Shown: positions 31,268-39,804 of the stretch, one piece after another
How the letters are laid out: each line of letters begins with the position of its first letter
Numbering within the stretch: the stretch's first letter is position 1
Origin: Robertkochia aurantiaca
Lineage (GTDB): Bacteria; Bacteroidota; Bacteroidia; Flavobacteriales; Flavobacteriaceae
NCBI RefSeq assembly: GCF_020166495.1
Contig: NZ_JAINZS010000004.1
Span: 124,001 to 188,000, forward strand
DNA length: 64,000 bases
Direction of reading: 5' to 3'
Program-made: the position numbers and the translations under genes
Notes under the pieces: model-generated
Databases searched by the model: none
What the model was told of the DNA's origin: nothing
The model's input: only the letters and a program-made list of their open reading frames with translations

Positions 31268-31755
31268 TTATTTAACAGGTTAAAATCTTCACCGTTTTTC
31301 CTTGCCCGTATCCAGGAACCCTCATCACCCGATCCTATTTCAACCTGGTTCCCGTTCTTACCCCACATTCGTAGTGTGGCAGTACCCTGGGGCTCAGCCA
31401 CGAACAGCACCCGTTGAGAAGTTTTGGAGTCCAGGGTAAAGAATACATTTCCGTAGTCATTGTCAGTAACATAACCGCTTCTTTCCTGTCCTTCGGAGTC
31501 ATAGAGCATCACCCCTGACACCTCGGAGTTTTCGCCCCGGTCGAAACGATATCCATGCATTTGCGGGGGTGGTAAAGGAGCGCCTAAAATGACTCTTTCC
31601 ACACCAAGGGAGTCCACCACTACCAGGCCTCTGACCTTCAGAATATCATCGGAAAAGTCAACTTCGAGGGTGTTGTTCTGATACAGGTATAACCCGATAA
31701 GGGCAGTGAAAATCAAGTTCAGGAAAAGCAGAATGGTTAATGTCTTATTCTTCAT
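31264..31755 (-). CDS. Membrane-anchored hypothetical protein
   Basis: Not recognised. It is 163 aa with an N-terminal hydrophobic helix (LTILLFLNLIFTALIGLYLY), probably an uncleaved anchor. A beta-rich extracytoplasmic part follows with several Gly-Asp turns (RVILGAPLPPPQMHG, GVMLYDSEGQERSG, NDYGNVFFTLD). First gene of the operon with the propeller lipoprotein and the M23 peptidase. No promoter of the TAnnTTTG type was found in the upstream 60 bases. Confidence 0.7.
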   Translation of the reverse strand: MKNKTLTILLFLNLIFTALIGLYLYQNNTLEVDFSDDILKVRGLVVVDSLGVERVILGAPLPPPQMHGYRFDRGENSEVSGVMLYDSEGQERSGYVTDNDYGNVFFTLDSKTSQRVLFVAEPQGTATLRMWGKNGNQVEIGSGDEGSWIRARKNGEDFNLLNK

Positions 31756-32105
31756 TGGTTGTGTTTTTTACGTGATAATAAAATTATTACACCTTGAACT
31801 TTAATAAGTTACTAAATTCTAAGGGAAGACAAGAAATGCTGTCAGCGGCTCATCAAGAAAGGGCAACAGATGAGTGAGTCAGCGAAAAAGGCTGCTCTCA
31901 GAGAACTCAAGTATTACCTTTAAAAGATCGGCCATTATCCTTCCCTTTTTAAGGAGGGCCGAGCGTTTAAAAATGGTTCGGTGAACCATTTTAGCGATGG
32001 AGCAAGCCGGCGCGCTGAAAGCGCGCAGGGCTGACGGAAGGGTTTTGCTTAAACCAATTGCATGATTACCTGACCTCGGGATTACTCCCTGACGCTCGTG
32101 ATCAT
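31756..32105. other. Non-coding stretch with a nested-hairpin element
   Basis: No credible gene. Between 31939 and 32041 there is a compact set of inverted repeats. Outer arms are CCTTCC (31939-31944) and GGAAGG (32036-32041). Inside are a 10-bp hairpin AAAATGGTTC-ggt-GAACCATTTT (31970-31992) and a 7-bp hairpin GCGCGCT-gaa-AGCGCGC (32010-32026). This could be a small structured RNA, a mobile-element relic or a REP-like sequence. A 17-codon open frame at 31871-31924 was seen but is not supported. Confidence 0.5.
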
Positions 32106-32606
32106 CAGTAAATTCCCCTTTGCAAATAGAAAACCCTCGCCTTGCTCCCGCAAGGCTGGTTTTTTTACCCCATTTCGCTTACAAGTGCGGGAGGATTTCA
32201 GATCCTCAGTAAATTCCCCTTTGCAAATAGAAAACCCTCGCCTTGCTCCCGCAAGGCTGGTTTTTTTATACCCCATTTCGCTTACAAGTGCGGGAGGATT
32301 TCAGATCCTCAGTAAATTCCCCTTTGCAAATAGAAAACCCACGCCTTGCTCCCGCAAGGCTGGTTTTTTTATACCCCATTTCGCTTACAAGTGCGGGAGG
32401 ATTTCAGATCCTCAGTAAATTCCCCTTTGCAAATAGAAAACCCTCGCCTTGCTCCCGCAAGGCTGGTTTTTTTACCCCATTTCGCTTACAAGTGCGGGAG
32501 GATTTCAGATCCTCAGTAAATTCCCCTTTGCAAATAGAAAACCCTCGCCTTGCTCCCGCAAGGCTGGTTTTTTTATACCCCATTTCGCTTACAAGTGCAA
32601 GCACTT
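32106..32606. repeat. Five tandem ~102 bp repeats next to tRNA-Arg
   Basis: Copies begin at 32106, 32207, 32310, 32413 and 32514 (periods 101, 103, 103 and 101; the two-base difference is TTTTTTTACCCC versus TTTTTTTATACCCC). Copies are nearly identical. Each holds GCCTTGC-tccc-GCAAGGC followed by TGG and T7, a terminator-like hairpin. Each of the first four also has a CACTTGTAAGC / GAGGAT block when read on the minus strand. There are no unique spacers, so it is not a CRISPR array. Open frames across it merely repeat the same peptide. Confidence 0.95.
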
Positions 32607-32630
32607 GACGCGAAGGGGTATAAAAAAACC
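32566..32630. repeat. Large nested palindrome
   Basis: GGTTTTTTTATACCCC (32566-32581) pairs perfectly over 16 bases with 32615-32630. Inside, TTCGC (32584-32588) pairs with GCGAA (32610-32614), and CAAGTGC (32592-32598) pairs with GCACTTG (32601-32607) around a two-base loop. T-tracts at the foot on both strands give a bidirectional terminator form. The right arm overlaps the tRNA-Arg terminator stem, so the two hairpins exclude each other. Confidence 0.85.
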
Positions 32631-32652
32631 CATCGCCTTCGCGATGGGTTTT
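32622..32652 (-). terminator. Terminator of tRNA-Arg
   Basis: AAAACCCATCGC (32625-32636) pairs with GCGATGGGTTTT (32641-32652) around CTTC. On the minus strand the stem is followed by a U-run (32628-32622). It lies about 10 bases past the tRNA 3' end. Confidence 0.8.
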
Positions 32653-32662
32653 CTGCTTGTAG

Positions 32663-32736
32663 TGACCCCGGGAGGATTCGAACCCCCAACCCTCAGAGCC
32701 GAAATCTGATATTCTATCCAGTTGAACTACGGGGCC
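32663..32736 (-). tRNA. tRNA-Arg (anticodon UCG)
   Basis: On the minus strand acceptor GGCCCCG pairs with CGGGGTC, the D-arm has GTTC...GAAT, and the anticodon arm is TCAGA-TTTCGGC-TCTGA with anticodon TCG. The T-arm is GGGGG-TTCGAAT-CCTCC-like. CCA is not encoded: the discriminator A at 32663 is followed by CTAC. It lies 22 bases downstream of yqeY without a visible promoter, so it may be cotranscribed with it. Confidence 0.93.
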
Positions 32737-32758
32737 CCGACTACAGTCTATTCTTAAC

Positions 32759-33208
32759 TTAACTTAATTTCTTCTTTACGATATCCGATATGGTCTTACC
32801 GTCGGCTCTTCCGGCCAGCTTCTTCGAAGCCATCCCCATCACCTTACCCATATCTTTCATACTGTCTGCTCCGGTCTGCCCAATAATCTGCTCTACCTCA
32901 GCAGCGATCTCTTCTTCACTCATCTGTTCAGGAAGGAACTGCTCGATCACTTCAGCCTGCTTTAACTCTGGTTCTGCCAAATCTTCACGACCCTGCTCCT
33001 GGTAAACCAATGCACTTTCCTTTCGTTGCTTCACCAGTTTCTGAAGCAGTTTGATCTCCTGCTCCTCTGAAAGACCATCTTTGGTCTCAGCGTTAGATTT
33101 CGCCAGCAGGAGTTCAGATTTTACCGCGCGCAACGCTTCCAAAGCCAAGGTATTCTTCGACTTCATCGCGTTTTTCATCTCGGTCATAACTCTGTCCTGT
33201 AAACTCAT
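32759..33208 (-). CDS. yqeY: GatB/YqeY domain protein
   Basis: Soluble protein of 149 aa of the YqeY family, related to the tRNA-binding tail domain of GatB. The family sequence is complete: MSLQDRVMTEMKNAMKSK at the start, VIEQFLPEQMSEEEI in the middle and a C-terminal GMASKKLAGRADG segment. The role is unclear; binding of tRNA or amidotransferase partners is suggested by homology. Placement right before tRNA-Arg is notable. It is separated from ftsZ by an intrinsic terminator and so is probably transcribed on its own, perhaps from the TATATTCG at 33250-33243. Confidence 0.93.
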   Translation of the reverse strand: MSLQDRVMTEMKNAMKSKNTLALEALRAVKSELLLAKSNAETKDGLSEEQEIKLLQKLVKQRKESALVYQEQGREDLAEPELKQAEVIEQFLPEQMSEEEIAAEVEQIIGQTGADSMKDMGKVMGMASKKLAGRADGKTISDIVKKKLS

Positions 33209-33249
33209 CTTTCTGATCTTTTTGTATTCCGGTTTAGCGCTGCGAATAT

Positions 33250-33288
33250 AAAAAAATAACCCGAAATCTTAACCAAAAGATCCCGGGT
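33250..33288 (-). terminator. Terminator at the end of the dcw cluster
   Basis: On the minus strand AACCCGGGATCTT pairs with AAGATTTCGGGTT (33288-33258, one mismatch) and is followed by A and a run of U (33256-33250). It ends the mraZ-to-ftsZ transcript before yqeY. Confidence 0.75.
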
Positions 33289-33323
33289 TTCTTTCTACCA
33301 ACTAACAAGTTTAAAAATGGCTG

Positions 33324-35261
33324 TTAATCCACATTATCGTGTAAAAAGGAGTTATTACTCCTTAATTGAGTCTCATCATTACTATCGGTATTCACGCTCA
33401 TACGGCTGCTTTCATTACCGGGCTTCCGCTCCTCGAGGTCTATCCCCATTCGCTTGTAAGCCGGTTGCTTCTCGATCTCGTCGATACGCGCCGAATTATT
33501 ATGAAACTTATAATTGAAATCCTTTAGTTTTCGACGACGTTCCTCAGCGCGCTTTTTCAGGCTTTCCTCGATCGAACTGTTCATCGGGTCTATTTCTGCA
33601 GCTTCTTCTTTTTTCTCTGATGGCTTTTCTTCCACCACTTTCTTTTCGATCATCAGGTCTTTATCGACCTGCTCTGTCTGCTGCTTCTTCTTTTCGGGTC
33701 TGGCCTGGCTCAACTGATCTTCCATTTGCATGTAATCATCCAGGCTGTAACGGCGTTCTGCTTCGGGCTCTTCCTGTACAGGACGCACCTCTTCAGCATC
33801 TTTAACCTCGTAATTTCTGATGGTATCATTAAGGTCGAAAGTTACCGTATGGCCTTTCTCCTCTTCTTCCTCTTCCTGTTGATTCAACGGCATATCGAAA
33901 GAAAGCGTAAACTGATTCTCATCTTTAGGCTGCAGTACCTCAGGATCGGTCACATCGATATCTTTGATCTGAGCCGTGGTATCGATGATCACAAAATCAT
34001 CTTCCTCAGCCATTACCCGGTCATACACCACATCTATATCTTTTATGAACTCGGTAGTGGGAATGATGTTCATTTCATCATTTCTGTCTTCCTTCAGTTC
34101 ATGCTTGATCACCTGAGGTCTTTCCGTTGTCTTTTCTGCCTGTGGCTTTTGTTCCGGTTTGAAACGCAAAGGCTGCTGTGCTCCACCTTTAGGACTCAGG
34201 TCCTGTACGGCCCGTTGTTCGTCTTCCAGGGTATGAATGATCTTCTTGGCCTCGGTATTGACGATCTCATTCTGTTGTTCGGTATTAAAACCGGTTGCGA
34301 TAATGGTCACCGAGATAGCATCTCCCAACCCTTCATCTTCACCCACACCCATGATGATGTTGGCGTTGTAACCCGCTTCATCCTGAATATGGTCGTTGAT
34401 CTCACCGATTTCATCAAGAGTGATCTCTTCAGCACCTGAAACGATAAGTAGCAGTACGTTCTGGGCTCCGGAGATCTTATTGTCATTAAGCAGGGGCGAG
34501 TCAAGAGCCTTCATGATAGCTTCCTGGGCCCGGTTCGACCCGGTAGCCGTTGCAGATCCCATAATGGCGGTTCCGCTGTTGGATAACACGGTCTTGGCAT
34601 CGCGAAGGTCAATGTTCTGGGTATAGTGATGAGTAATTACCTCTGCAATCCCGCGGGCTGCGGTAGCTAACACTTCATCAGCTTTGGAAAAACCTGCTTT
34701 GAAACCGAGGTTCCCGTAAACTTCTCTCAGCTTATTGTTGTTGATCACGATCAGGGAATCGGTATTGGAACGCAAGCGTTCCACCCCTTTTTGTGCCTGT
34801 TGGTTTCTCATTTTTCCTTCGAACTGGAAAGGAATGGTAACGATTCCCACTGTGAGAATGTCCATGTCTTTGGCTAGTTTCGCGATGATCGGAGCGGCTC
34901 CTGTACCCGTTCCACCACCCATTCCGGCCGTTACAAAGACCATTTTGGTGTTGGTGTCGAGCATCGACTGCAGCTCCTCCAGGCTTTCAATGGCGGCCTG
35001 TTCCCCTACTTCCGGGTTAGCACCGGCCCCGAGTCCTTCCGTAAGGGAAACCCCCAACTGCACCTTATTTGGAACCGGACTGTTTTGCAAGGCCTGGGCA
35101 TCGGTATTACATACTACGAAGTCTACTCCGTTGATGCCCTGCTGGAACATGTAATTGATAGCATTGCTACCACCACCTCCAACGCCGATCACCTTGATGA
35201 CATTGCTTTGGTTCTTTGGTAAATCAAATGAGATGTTTCCTAAATCTGTGTTGCTACTCAT
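33324..35261 (-). CDS. ftsZ: Cell division GTPase FtsZ with long C-terminal tail
   Basis: Tubulin homologue that forms the division ring, 645 aa. The GTPase core (about residues 15-330) has GVGGGGSNAINYM, the tubulin signature GGGTGTGAAP near 110, and the synergy-loop segment DEVLATAARG. The remaining half is a long, acidic, low-complexity linker typical of Bacteroidota FtsZ, rich in Glu, Gln and Lys. It ends in a conserved block KRMGIDLEERKP and a short tail. It is the last gene of the dcw cluster, after ftsA, with 37 bases between them. Confidence 0.97.
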   Translation of the reverse strand: MSSNTDLGNISFDLPKNQSNVIKVIGVGGGGSNAINYMFQQGINGVDFVVCNTDAQALQNSPVPNKVQLGVSLTEGLGAGANPEVGEQAAIESLEELQSMLDTNTKMVFVTAGMGGGTGTGAAPIIAKLAKDMDILTVGIVTIPFQFEGKMRNQQAQKGVERLRSNTDSLIVINNNKLREVYGNLGFKAGFSKADEVLATAARGIAEVITHHYTQNIDLRDAKTVLSNSGTAIMGSATATGSNRAQEAIMKALDSPLLNDNKISGAQNVLLLIVSGAEEITLDEIGEINDHIQDEAGYNANIIMGVGEDEGLGDAISVTIIATGFNTEQQNEIVNTEAKKIIHTLEDEQRAVQDLSPKGGAQQPLRFKPEQKPQAEKTTERPQVIKHELKEDRNDEMNIIPTTEFIKDIDVVYDRVMAEEDDFVIIDTTAQIKDIDVTDPEVLQPKDENQFTLSFDMPLNQQEEEEEEKGHTVTFDLNDTIRNYEVKDAEEVRPVQEEPEAERRYSLDDYMQMEDQLSQARPEKKKQQTEQVDKDLMIEKKVVEEKPSEKKEEAAEIDPMNSSIEESLKKRAEERRRKLKDFNYKFHNNSARIDEIEKQPAYKRMGIDLEERKPGNESSRMSVNTDSNDETQLRSNNSFLHDNVD

Positions 35262-35298
35262 AAAACTTGTTTTATACCCTGTTAAATCGTTTTCTTGC

Positions 35299-36636
35299 TT
35301 ATTCTGCGTTATCTAAAAAGTCTTTAAGCTTTTCAGACCATTTCTCCAGGAAGGAACGACGCTCCCTGGGCGGGATGGTTACCTGCGGCTCTTCACTTTC
35401 CGCCATACCATCTTCTATTTGTTCAGCCTGTCTTTCAGCCTGTTTTTCTTCTTCTTTGATGATCTTGTTCTTGCGCTGCTGATCCAGTGCATTCATCACG
35501 AGCCCCACTGCAGTGGCATATACAGGACTAGCAACCTCAGAATCTGAGTCACCTGCCAGATGTTCATTGGGATACCCGATACGGGTGTCCATACCAGTGA
35601 TATATTCGACCAGCTGCTTGAGGTGCTTCAACTGGCTGCCACCCCCGGTCAGCACGATACCTGCGATCAGTTTTTTCTTTTGCTCTTCGTGACCGTAATT
35701 CTTGATCTCCATATAGGCCTGTTCGATGATCTCGACGACCCGGGCATGAATGATCTTTGATAAATTCTTAAGGGTGATCTCCTTGGGTTCACGTCCGCGC
35801 AACCCGGGAATCGAAACGATCTCGTTGTCTTTATTTTCTCCCGGCCAGGCTGAACCAAACTTTACCTTAAGCAGTTCTGCCTGTTTCTCTATGATCGAAC
35901 AGCCTTCTTTGATATCTTCCGTAATCACATTACCCCCAAAAGGAATTACCGCCGTATGCCTGATAATACCATCTTTAAAAATGGCCAGGTCTGTGGTTCC
36001 CCCACCGATATCGATCAGGGCCACCCCGGCTTCCTTTTCCTCCTGGCTAAGCACTGCATTGGCCGAAGCCAGGGGCTCGAGGGTTATTCCTGCCAGGTCC
36101 AGGCCTGAGCTTTTGACACAACGCCCTATATTTCTGATGGAAGACACCTGCCCGACCACCACATGAAAATTGGCTTCCAGTCTTCCGCCATACATCCCTA
36201 TAGGCTCTTTTATCTCTGCCTGTCCGTCTACCTTATATTCCTGAGGAAGCACATGAATGATCTCTTCGCCCGGAAGCATCACCAGCTTATACACCTGGTT
36301 GACCAGTTTATCAAGATCTTCTTCTCCGATCACTTCTTCTGAATCGGGTCGCGTGATATAATCGCTGTGTTGCAGGCTGCGAATATGCTGGCCGGCGATT
36401 CCCACGACACAATCATTGATCTTCATTCCCGATACGCTCTCTGCTTCCTGCACCGCCTGCTGTATGGATTGTATGGTCTGGGTAATATTATTGACCACCC
36501 CGCGGTGGACCCCAAGGCTACGGGAGCGCCCGATACCCAGTATCTCGATCTTACCGTAATCGTTTTCACGACCTACCATGGCCACGATCTTAGTGGTTCC
36601 GATATCTAATCCGACAGCGTATTTAGTACTCTCCAT
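35299..36636 (-). CDS. ftsA: Cell division protein FtsA
   Basis: Actin-like ATPase that anchors FtsZ to the membrane, 445 aa. The phosphate-1 motif GLDIGTTKIVAMVG is at residues 9-22, phosphate-2 VALIDIGGGTTDLAIF is near 205-220, and the adenosine motif VLTGGGSQLKHL is near 330. The C-terminus has a charged Glu/Lys/Gln coiled segment (KIIKEEEKQAERQAEQIEDG). It ends in an amphipathic KWSEKLKDFLDN helix that should serve as the membrane-targeting sequence. Confidence 0.97.
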   Translation of the reverse strand: MESTKYAVGLDIGTTKIVAMVGRENDYGKIEILGIGRSRSLGVHRGVVNNITQTIQSIQQAVQEAESVSGMKINDCVVGIAGQHIRSLQHSDYITRPDSEEVIGEEDLDKLVNQVYKLVMLPGEEIIHVLPQEYKVDGQAEIKEPIGMYGGRLEANFHVVVGQVSSIRNIGRCVKSSGLDLAGITLEPLASANAVLSQEEKEAGVALIDIGGGTTDLAIFKDGIIRHTAVIPFGGNVITEDIKEGCSIIEKQAELLKVKFGSAWPGENKDNEIVSIPGLRGREPKEITLKNLSKIIHARVVEIIEQAYMEIKNYGHEEQKKKLIAGIVLTGGGSQLKHLKQLVEYITGMDTRIGYPNEHLAGDSDSEVASPVYATAVGLVMNALDQQRKNKIIKEEEKQAERQAEQIEDGMAESEEPQVTIPPRERRSFLEKWSEKLKDFLDNAE

Positions 36637-36639
36637 AAC

Positions 36640-37359
36640 CTATTTTTTGGTGCATACCACCTGATTGTCATATTTTAAGTTCACTTCCTTGTATGCACTG
36701 AGTTTATTATCTTTCAGAGCCTTCTTGTAGAAGGCTTTAAAATTGTTGAATTTTTCTTCCAGCCTGGTTGTTGTTCCCAGGTCCAGTACGAAATCGTCAT
36801 TCCTGAATCTTAATTCGTAGTCTTTCCCCTTTCGATGAATGCCGATCACATTCTTTTTCAGAAAATCATCTTCATCGATATAAGCCGCCAACGAAAAGAT
36901 CTCTGAAATTTGATTTTCATCAAACTTTCCGGTAACCAACGGCACCCGGGCCGAATAAACCGGCGATAAGGGCATGGCCTTACCTTGTGAATCTATATAA
37001 AAGGAACGGTCTCCCGAAACCCTGGCTACCGGAATGCGTTGTGTTATTTTTACCCCCAGTCTGCCGTCTACGTCTATGTAAACATCTGCGTGTCTGATCA
37101 TTTCGTGAGCGTTCAAGGCAGACTCCATCTCTTCCAAAACTAATTTTTCTTTGGCTACACCCGAACCGCCACCGGCTTTTTGTATTAACAATTTATTAAC
37201 CATTGCAGGAGTGATGAACATAGGGCCACCATCTTCAAACCTGATCTCAGGTTCCAGATCGAGCTTACGCTCCATATTCCTGATATTGGTGAAGGAATAA
37301 AGGCCGGCAACCAAAAGAACCACCAGCGTCAAACGTATATGGATCCAATATTTCTTCAT
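36640..37359 (-). CDS. ftsQ: Cell division protein FtsQ
   Basis: Bitopic divisome protein, 239 aa. A single N-terminal helix (LTLVVLLVAGLYSFTNI, about residues 9-25) is followed by a POTRA-like periplasmic domain. The segments AHEMIRHADVYIDVDGRLGVKITQR and FYIDSQGKAMPLS are characteristic. The start codon overlaps the murC stop (ATGA), and ftsA begins three bases after its stop, so it sits in a tightly coupled run. Confidence 0.92.
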   Translation of the reverse strand: MKKYWIHIRLTLVVLLVAGLYSFTNIRNMERKLDLEPEIRFEDGGPMFITPAMVNKLLIQKAGGGSGVAKEKLVLEEMESALNAHEMIRHADVYIDVDGRLGVKITQRIPVARVSGDRSFYIDSQGKAMPLSPVYSARVPLVTGKFDENQISEIFSLAAYIDEDDFLKKNVIGIHRKGKDYELRFRNDDFVLDLGTTTRLEEKFNNFKAFYKKALKDNKLSAYKEVNLKYDNQVVCTKK

Positions 37360-38708
37360 GCTGTAACCGCCATTTTAATCGTTTCTGTTTCCCTGCCTAT
37401 ATCCCCGGCTCCCAAAGAGAGATACACAGTAGCCTTATCGCTCTTGGCCTTTTCTGCCAATTCTTCTTTGCTGATCACCTGCACAGGTGTGTCACGGATC
37501 TTTTCCGCCAGCCAGGCCGAGGTAACTCCGGGTATAGGTTCTTCCCTTGCCGGGTAGATCTCTAATAACAAAATCTCATCGAACTGAGCAAGGCTACGGG
37601 CAAATTCATCGGCAAAATCTTTGGTACGGCTGAACAGGTGGGGCTGAAATATAACCCGGGTACGTCTGCCCGGATAAAAACTTCTCACTGCTTCGGCCAC
37701 GGCATCGATCTCTGCCGGGTGATGCGCATAGTCATCGATATACACCACCTCGTCACTTCTGTGATGTGTCGTAAATCTTCTTTTCATTCCTTTGAATGTA
37801 GACAGCGCCTTTGCAAGGCGGCCAAGGGGGGCTCCCGATTCTGCCGCCATTGCCAGTGCTGCCAGAGCGTTCAGCAGATTATGCCTTCCAGGCATGCCGA
37901 ACGAAACCTCATGAATCTCCCCATAGGGGGTGCCCATAGTAAATAGGTAGGTTGAGTCAGAAATCTTTATATCACTAATCGAATAATCATCATTTTTATC
38001 AAAACCAAATGTCATGCCCTTCAGAGGCAGACCACTTCTCACCAGCAGCTTTCCATCATTGCCGATCCTGGCGGCGAAATCCCGAAAGGCCTTTTCCAGT
38101 TGATACTTGTCTCCGTAAATATCCAGATGGTCAGCATCCATAGAGGTCACACAAGCAATATCGGGGTGTAATTGTAAAAAGGAACGATCGAACTCATCGG
38201 CCTCGACCACGGTATATTTCGTTCCGGTATGTACATAATTATTGTTTAAATTCACTGAAATACCCCCCAGGAATGCTGTAAAGGGCATCTCTGTTTCTTT
38301 CATTAGGTGCGCCAATATACCTGAAGTGGTGGTCTTCCCATGGGTTCCTGTAACGGCAAGACAGACAGAATTGCGGGTAACAGCACCTAGCACCACCGCT
38401 CTCTTCTGTATATCAAAACCGTGCTCTCTGAAATAACGCAGTTCAACATGATCTGCCCTGATCGCAGGGGTATAAATCACCAGGGTATCTTCTTTACTGC
38501 GGAAGGCTTCCGGAATATTTGAAACCGAGGCTTCGTAATGAATCTGAGCGCCGGCCTCTTCAAGCTCAAGGGTGATCTCACCCGGAGTCCTGTCAAAGCC
38601 TGCCACAGACTTCTTATTCTGCATAAAATAACGCGCAAGGGCAGACATCCCGATACCACCGATACCGATGAAATACATGCGTTGATATGTCTCCGGACTT
38701 CTATTCAT
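37356..38708 (-). CDS. murC: UDP-N-acetylmuramate--L-alanine ligase
   Basis: Cytoplasmic Mur ligase adding L-Ala to UDP-MurNAc, 450 aa. The UDP-binding motif [16 protein letters not shown] lies at residues 13-28 and the ATP loop [10 protein letters not shown] near 120. The C-terminal domain has [15 protein letters not shown], specific for MurC, and [14 protein letters not shown]. It overlaps murG by eight bases upstream and ftsQ by four downstream. Confidence 0.97.
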   Translation of the reverse strand: MNRSPETYQRMYFIGIGGIGMSALARYFMQNKKSVAGFDRTPGEITLELEEAGAQIHYEASVSNIPEAFRSKEDTLVIYTPAIRADHVELRYFREHGFDIQKRAVVLGAVTRNSVCLAVTGTHGKTTTSGILAHLMKETEMPFTAFLGGISVNLNNNYVHTGTKYTVVEADEFDRSFLQLHPDIACVTSMDADHLDIYGDKYQLEKAFRDFAARIGNDGKLLVRSGLPLKGMTFGFDKNDDYSISDIKISDSTYLFTMGTPYGEIHEVSFGMPGRHNLLNALAALAMAAESGAPLGRLAKALSTFKGMKRRFTTHHRSDEVVYIDDYAHHPAEIDAVAEAVRSFYPGRRTRVIFQPHLFSRTKDFADEFARSLAQFDEILLLEIYPAREEPIPGVTSAWLAEKIRDTPVQVISKEELAEKAKSDKATVYLSLGAGDIGRETETIKMAVTA

Positions 38709-39804
38709 TACTTTTTTTATGCAATAGGCGTTCTATCTCGTCTACTATTTTTTGTGTAGCATCTGGCAGGGCCAATGCTTTAAATCTTTCACCCAGGGTC
38801 TTTCTTTTTTCCTGATCCTCCAGCAACTCTTCAAACAAATCATCAAACTTATCATGCATCTCACCCTCGGAAAGCATCAGTGCCGCCTGCTTCTCTACCA
38901 CTGCCAGGGCATTCTTGGTCTGGTGGTCTTCTGCCACGTTCGGAGAAGGGATGAAGATCACAGGTTTTCCGACGATGGCCAGTTCAGACACCGAACCCGC
39001 CCCCGCTCTGGAAACAATAATATCGGCGGCCGCATAGGCCAGTTCCATGTCGGTGATGAAATCCAGCACCTTTACCGCTTCATTTTCATGCCTGCGATAC
39101 TGGTCGTAATACAATTTTCCGCATTGCCATAGCACCTGCACGTCAAGCGAACGAAAAAGATCGAGTCTTGAGGCGATCAGTTTATTGATCTCGCGCGCGC
39201 CTAAGCTTCCGCCCATCACAAATAGCACCGGTTTATCTGCTGAAAGTCCAAAATGTTTCAGAGCCTCCTGCTTCTTCTTTTCCAATGCTGAAAAACCACT
39301 TCTTACAGGATTCCCTGTCAAAATGATCTTTTCTTTTGGAAACACCTTTTCCAGTCCTTCGTAAGCTGTGAAAATGCGATCTACCTGAGGAGCAAGCCAT
39401 TTATTGGTGATGCCTGCAAAAGAGTTCTGCTCCTGTATCACCGCCGGTATACCCAGGTCGGTTGCCGCCCTGAGCAAAGGGCCGCTGGCAAACCCCCCGG
39501 TACCAACAACCAGATCAGGTTTAAAAGAGCGTAATATCCTTCTTGACTTTATCAGACTGCTTAGCAACTTAAGCGGGAACAGCAGGTTCTTCAGGCTCAG
39601 TTTTCTTTGAATCCCGGAGATCCATAATCCCTTTATTTCATATCCCGCCTGGGGCACCTTTTCCATCTCCATACGATCACTGGCTCCCACGAACAGGAAA
39701 TCAGCATCGGGGTGCCTGCGCTTCAGCTCATCGGCTATAGCCACAGCCGGGTAGATATGTCCACCGGTTCCTCCTCCTGATAATATGAATCTATATTTGC
39801 CCAC
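38701..39804 (-). CDS. murG: Lipid II synthase MurG
   Basis: Membrane-associated glycosyltransferase that adds GlcNAc to lipid I, 367 aa. The N-terminal glycine loop [19 protein letters not shown] (residues 9-27) and the C-terminal donor site [23 protein letters not shown] are typical. The start is GTG at 39804, since no ATG lies near and the glycine loop must be within the first ten codons. It overlaps ftsW by 14 bases. Confidence 0.96.
   Translation of the reverse strand: MGKYRFILSGGGTGGHIYPAVAIADELKRRHPDADFLFVGASDRMEMEKVPQAGYEIKGLWISGIQRKLSLKNLLFPLKLLSSLIKSRRILRSFKPDLVVGTGGFASGPLLRAATDLGIPAVIQEQNSFAGITNKWLAPQVDRIFTAYEGLEKVFPKEKIILTGNPVRSGFSALEKKKQEALKHFGLSADKPVLFVMGGSLGAREINKLIASRLDLFRSLDVQVLWQCGKLYYDQYRRHENEAVKVLDFITDMELAYAAADIIVSRAGAGSVSELAIVGKPVIFIPSPNVAEDHQTKNALAVVEKQAALMLSEGEMHDKFDDLFEELLEDQEKRKTLGERFKALALPDATQKIVDEIERLLHKKSNE

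Noticed and set aside
31871-31924. Seventeen-codon open frame with an ATG in the 31756-32105 gap
   Set aside because: It has no recognisable ribosome-binding signal, promoter or similarity; chance is enough to explain it.
32106-32606. Possible CRISPR array
   Set aside because: Units are contiguous and about 102 bases, without short direct repeats alternating with unique spacers, and there are no cas genes in the window.
32098-32762. Open frames of 64-121 codons with repeated peptide stretches across the tRNA-Arg array
   Set aside because: The peptide repetition only mirrors the 101-103 base DNA repeat, the frames run into the tRNA, and each unit contains terminator-like hairpins.
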